NCBI GenBank assembly: GCA_964036275.1
Contig: OZ038433.1
Coordinates: forward strand, 49,116,605-49,180,604
DNA: 64,000 bases
Source of the DNA: Litoditis marina
Lineage: Eukaryota > Nematoda > Chromadorea > Rhabditida > Rhabditidae
Reading direction: 5' to 3'
The notes beneath the pieces are model-generated. The model made no database searches, was not told where the DNA came from, and saw only the letters and a program-made list of their open reading frames with translations. A program made the translations under genes and the position numbers. Below are positions 60,501 through 64,000 of the stretch, in pieces. Within the stretch, counting starts at the first letter, position 1. The number at the start of each line of letters is the position of its first letter.

Positions 60501-63500
60501 GTTCTCTAGTAATGCGCTCACTCAAACGATAGCAGCTTTTAAAAAAGTGATTAGGTACAACGACTTGTACTTTGATGGACAGGGAAGGTAGATCAAACTA
60601 CAGATGAAGCAGAGACTTCGTATGATTTACTAATCGAAGGTCGATCAACTTTGAAAAAACTAACAGATTCCGAACCAGAAATCAAGTGTGTATCTCTCTC
60701 TCTCTTTCTTTCTTTCTCTCTCTCTCTCATCTCTCTCTCTTCCCCTACCTCTCCCTTTCCCCCTCTCAACACTCCGTTCCCGTGTCCCGTGGGGCGGCTG
60801 GCTGGCGGCCGGTTGAAAGGCCAAGTTTTCAATTAGGTTCCGGCCGGCGGCGTGTTTATTTACGACATACATAGAGTGTTTTATTAGTGGACTGGGAGGC
60901 GCATGAATTATGACTGTTTGTCTTACTCTGATTTCTTACTCCCACCGCGACTTCTCGCCAACAAATTGAATTCGTGTCTCGAGGACACCGGAAGCAGTTT
61001 CAACGGGGAACTCCAAACTCATTAACAAAGTGTTTTTGTACGTACTTGTTAACGAAAACTGGAAGTTGAATACACAGTCACGTGAACGTTCCCACGTGTG
61101 ATGTGTGATACACATGACATTTTGAAAAGTTCAAGGAAATAACGCGCAACAACGGCAGTTTGTTCAGGTTTCACGTAACTGTTTTGGTACATTTGTAGCT
61201 TGATATCTCAATAGAATCGATGGTTTATATTGCAACCGAGTACCACCGACTCGCTACAGCAACAATTAAATGCATCCACTAAAACACTCGAGCATGTTTT
61301 CGTGGAATATTCCGTTCCTTTCAGTACAATCACTGATTATAACCACTTCAATGTCACAGTTAGAGACAACTTCTCTTTTTTCGTGAATCATGAATCAGAA
61401 TAGGATGTGTACGCTTATTGTTAAATCAGTCAATTATAACATCAAATGTTCTTAAATAGCTTCACAAAATGATTTATAGTAGACGATTAAATATCTAATA
61501 CCGACATGATACTTCATAGTTACACCGTATTTTTCACTCTGTCTCCATTCAATATAAAGAAGAATTAGTAAAGTGAGGATATATAAAAATAAAGTATAGA
61601 ATGTATAGGTAAAAGTCATATAAAAAACCTAGAATACACGTGTGTGAAGTCATGTTACATAGGCATTTCGGGCTTTTAACATCTATATGCCGGTAGGGGC
61701 CCTCAACTCGCCAGACCCTAATTGGCTACCGTATACCAAGTGCAGTTGCGCATATTTTATTGACTACAGTATGCCGAGTGGTTTTCGTGGCGGGAGCTGA
61801 TTGATTTCCCGACGGACTGCTCTGACGACTTTTATGTTACTTGATATGCAGTGTTTATTGCCGGTTTTATAGCGACGAGCAAGCAATTTCACAGCTTCAT
61901 TTCGAGCGCTGCACAAACAACAAAATGATCTTCCAAGGGGAGGGGAGGGGGGATTATTGTCTGGACTGGCGGTCACGTGATTAGTCACGTGAAACGTATC
62001 GGTTGTTTACATATGCTCACGTGCACGGTAACGTTACTTTGCAGGTCACCACACGCGTACGCTTTATAAAACGTCAGTGATACTTGCGTGCAGATCGAAA
62101 CATTCTACTCAGAACTAGTGGCTCATGCTTGTAACGAAGAAGAACTATTATTTCTAAAAAAAAATAGATACTGTTTTAATTCAAATTTGTGAAGACCAGT
62201 ACAGTCAATCTAGAATTACTGTCTCGAAAAGAAAAGAAAGAACCATTATTGCCAAAGATACACTGTTCATAAAGCATGCCCGTAACATTTGCGTGCAGAC
62301 CAATACACACGACTTGGACTATGTGCCTTACGCTGGTAGAAGATAACTAGTAATACCAAAAGTATATACTCTTTATAAAGCATGCCCGTAACATTTGCGT
62401 GCAGACCAGCTGCGCGCCGGTCCCGACTGTCAGCGCGCTTGGGGCGTAGTAGATAAATGGGTGTCGGTGGCGTCAAAGGCCCACCTACTACGCTTTATGG
62501 CCCCCTATTAGCATCTTCGCTGCCACATCTAGCTCTGATTAGCATCTCCGAGCTGCTAATACACTCATATGACTAAAGTTTGGCACATAATAAAGAGGGA
62601 TCGAAACATTTGAGTGCCGGAAGCAGCAATGAACTTTCATCTCGTGAATTTGATCACTGTGTTATCTCACCTCTTTGCCAGTCCCTCCAGTTGTTAAGTT
62701 TTCATCTGTGAAATTGTCAAGAAACGATATAAATAAAATAGTAGAACCGAAGTGAAGTTTTTTTTCCGAGGCTTGCTCACGGGAAGTCACCGGCTAGTTG
62801 TACAGTGCGTAATTGACAACTTCCGCCTGTCGCCTTATTTCGAGCCTGACTAGGCAGGTACAAAGACATCAAAAGACAGCGACAATTGGAGGCAAATTCG
62901 CACCTCAAGGCTGAAACATTCAAGTGAAATAGGGGTCGACCAGCTACAGCAAACAGTTTTGAATAGCTGACTATTTGTACAAACTCTAATTCAACTGCCA
63001 ACATTCCCTATTATAATACTCGTAGTTAAGCTGAATTCTCCGATTTTCATCGGAAATGATTCCGTCGAAATTTAGTTCTGATCAATGGTGGAAAATCGGT
63101 TTCTGCTTCCCAACACGATGTTTCATCTGAATGTTTCGAAAGAGTGGCGCCCAGCTCATTTGTTAGTTCGAGAATCGTAAAAATTAGCATAATAGGTTAC
63201 GGGCGAGGCCGCCTGTAAATCGCAAATCAAAGACATTACGAGTAAACAAAATAGAGAGGGACTGTTCGAGGTTCACTCGGATCAATTAACACATACTTGA
63301 GAAAATATTCACACGTTTCATAATATATCCAAACCACATGATCCTTCTCTTTTTGTTCTGAATTAAACTAGGTACTTTGAGCTCACTTCTTGTACACATT
63401 TCATCAAATCCAAACATTACTACCTCAAACGTTGAAAACTTGAGAATTCAGTAATAAATTGTAGTTCAACAATCAGCACTATCAACAAATAGTTTTCCTT

Positions 63501-64000
63501 GTCTCACATGAATGTTTCAGAGCTACAACTCGACGACAATGGCTGCCCGATTTGCCCCGTCTGCGGAGAAAAGGTTGCCGAGAGCGACTGGACTAGCCAT
63601 GTTGAAACCGAGAAGAAAAAACTGCTTAGCACCATTCAATGGTACGATTTTTAGTAACAATCAAATAGGAGTTTTTGTACTGAATTGTCAATGTTCGCCA
63701 GTAAAACATATTCTTCTCATATAATTTGAGAAAAAAAAATCAGTTTTCCTGACAGACGTTGAGTGCGGAACTTATACTATATTTGTTATTTTGGTTTTGA
63801 TTCATCGATATTCAAATGGTAGGTAAGGTTACTATGATGATCGCGCAATATATTTCTTAGGAACATAACTAACAGTTGCGAATTCACTCGAATGTTTCCA
63901 GTGTCAAAGTCGCGCGGCAGATCGACGCTTCCACCACTGATCAGAGCAGACGCAAGCGGGAGCTGGAGCTGACCCGGATAAAAAACAACCAACTGAAGCG
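56562..64000 (+). CDS. RNF220-like protein, 5' part (runs off the window)
   Basis: Exons in phase: 56562-56664, 56988-57068, 57329-57388, 63521-63641, 63902-64000 (open at the edge). ATG follows GATTCAG, a likely spliced-leader site. The N-terminus is Pro/Phe- and Gln-rich (FPFPFCVPSSSPSN, QQMYANFLQQQFMQMAQQ), then Ser-rich (LSPSVSDRASSRGESPASK). Exon 4 gives CPICPVCGEKVAESDWTSHV, a zinc-finger-like C-x2-C...H unit, and exon 5 a basic helix-like stretch (SRRKRELELTRIKNN). The order of an acidic-flanked PICPxC motif, ExxH and then a basic region matches the middle of RNF220-type E3 ubiquitin ligases, whose RING would lie beyond the window. This match is from memory of the family. Intron 3 is about 6.1 kb. 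Confidence 0.6.
57389..63520. other. 6.1-kb intron of the RNF220-like gene
   Basis: Contains GA/CT tracts, a 34-bp direct repeat at 62.3 kb, and several GC-rich islands (58620-58760, 59070-59190, 60770-60860, 61760-61985, 62410-62500) in otherwise AT-rich DNA. The island at 58680-58780 has an open plus frame (MTRDRKSDGTERVPTDCM...), and 62777-62910 has an open minus frame behind an AATGTTTCAG acceptor. Either could be an alternative or nested exon; neither is proven. Confidence 0.5.
62269..62408 (+). repeat. 34-bp direct repeat, 106-bp period
   Basis: ATAAAGCATGCCCGTAACAT and the 14 bases after it recur exactly at 62269-62302 and 62375-62408. A weaker third relative (ACTTGCGTGCAGATCG) is at about 62081. 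Confidence 0.8.

Overview
The window looks like nuclear DNA of a nematode, most likely a rhabditid. Protein-coding exons are short and most introns end in TTTCAG. Three genes have TTTCAG directly before the start ATG, as expected for spliced-leader acceptors or 5'UTR introns. No bacterial gene layout is present. All exon structures below were assembled by hand from open frames, splice sites and reading phase.

Layout: (1) 0.5-4.8 kb, minus strand: two tandem paralogues of a small type II membrane protein, the first open towards the left edge. (2) 5.7-13.8 kb, plus strand: a leishmanolysin-type (M8) metallopeptidase with a complete HEILHALGFG...H zinc site. One of its introns holds about 1.4 kb of satellite DNA ending in a strong hairpin. 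(3) 13.8-17.3 kb: no exon found; a 717-bp hAT-like element with an 8-bp target duplication and a 78-bp perfect direct repeat lie here. (4) 17.3-21.0 kb: three head-to-tail copies of a composite module made of the same hairpin, the same satellite, a small minus-strand ORF and a TATA-like box. (5) 21.2-29.0 kb, plus strand: a 15-exon histidine acid phosphatase. (6) 29.1-34.5 kb: repeats and one doubtful small ORF. (7) 34.6-41.6 kb, plus strand: a 13-exon secreted or GPI-anchored nematode protein, possibly WSN-like, followed by two related remnants at 42.7 and 43.8-44.4 kb. The second remnant has an in-frame stop and is cut by a palindromic element with tRNA-like arms. (8) 44.7-56.5 kb: repeat-rich, with several fold-back elements, a 190-bp CA microsatellite and a few candidate orphan exons. 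(9) 56.6 kb to the right edge, plus strand: the 5' part of an RNF220-like gene, with an intron of about 6.1 kb.

The genes do not form an operon or an obvious pathway. The acid phosphatase, the M8 peptidase and the WSN-like proteins are all predicted to be secreted or surface-exposed, as are the ectodomains of the minus-strand pair. The strongest unexplained signals are four: the hairpin-satellite-ORF module; a family of about 130-bp inverted-repeat elements found repeatedly within tens of bases of exon edges; a large excess of the 9-mer AATGTTTCA, partly as splice acceptors; and the tRNA-armed fold-back element.
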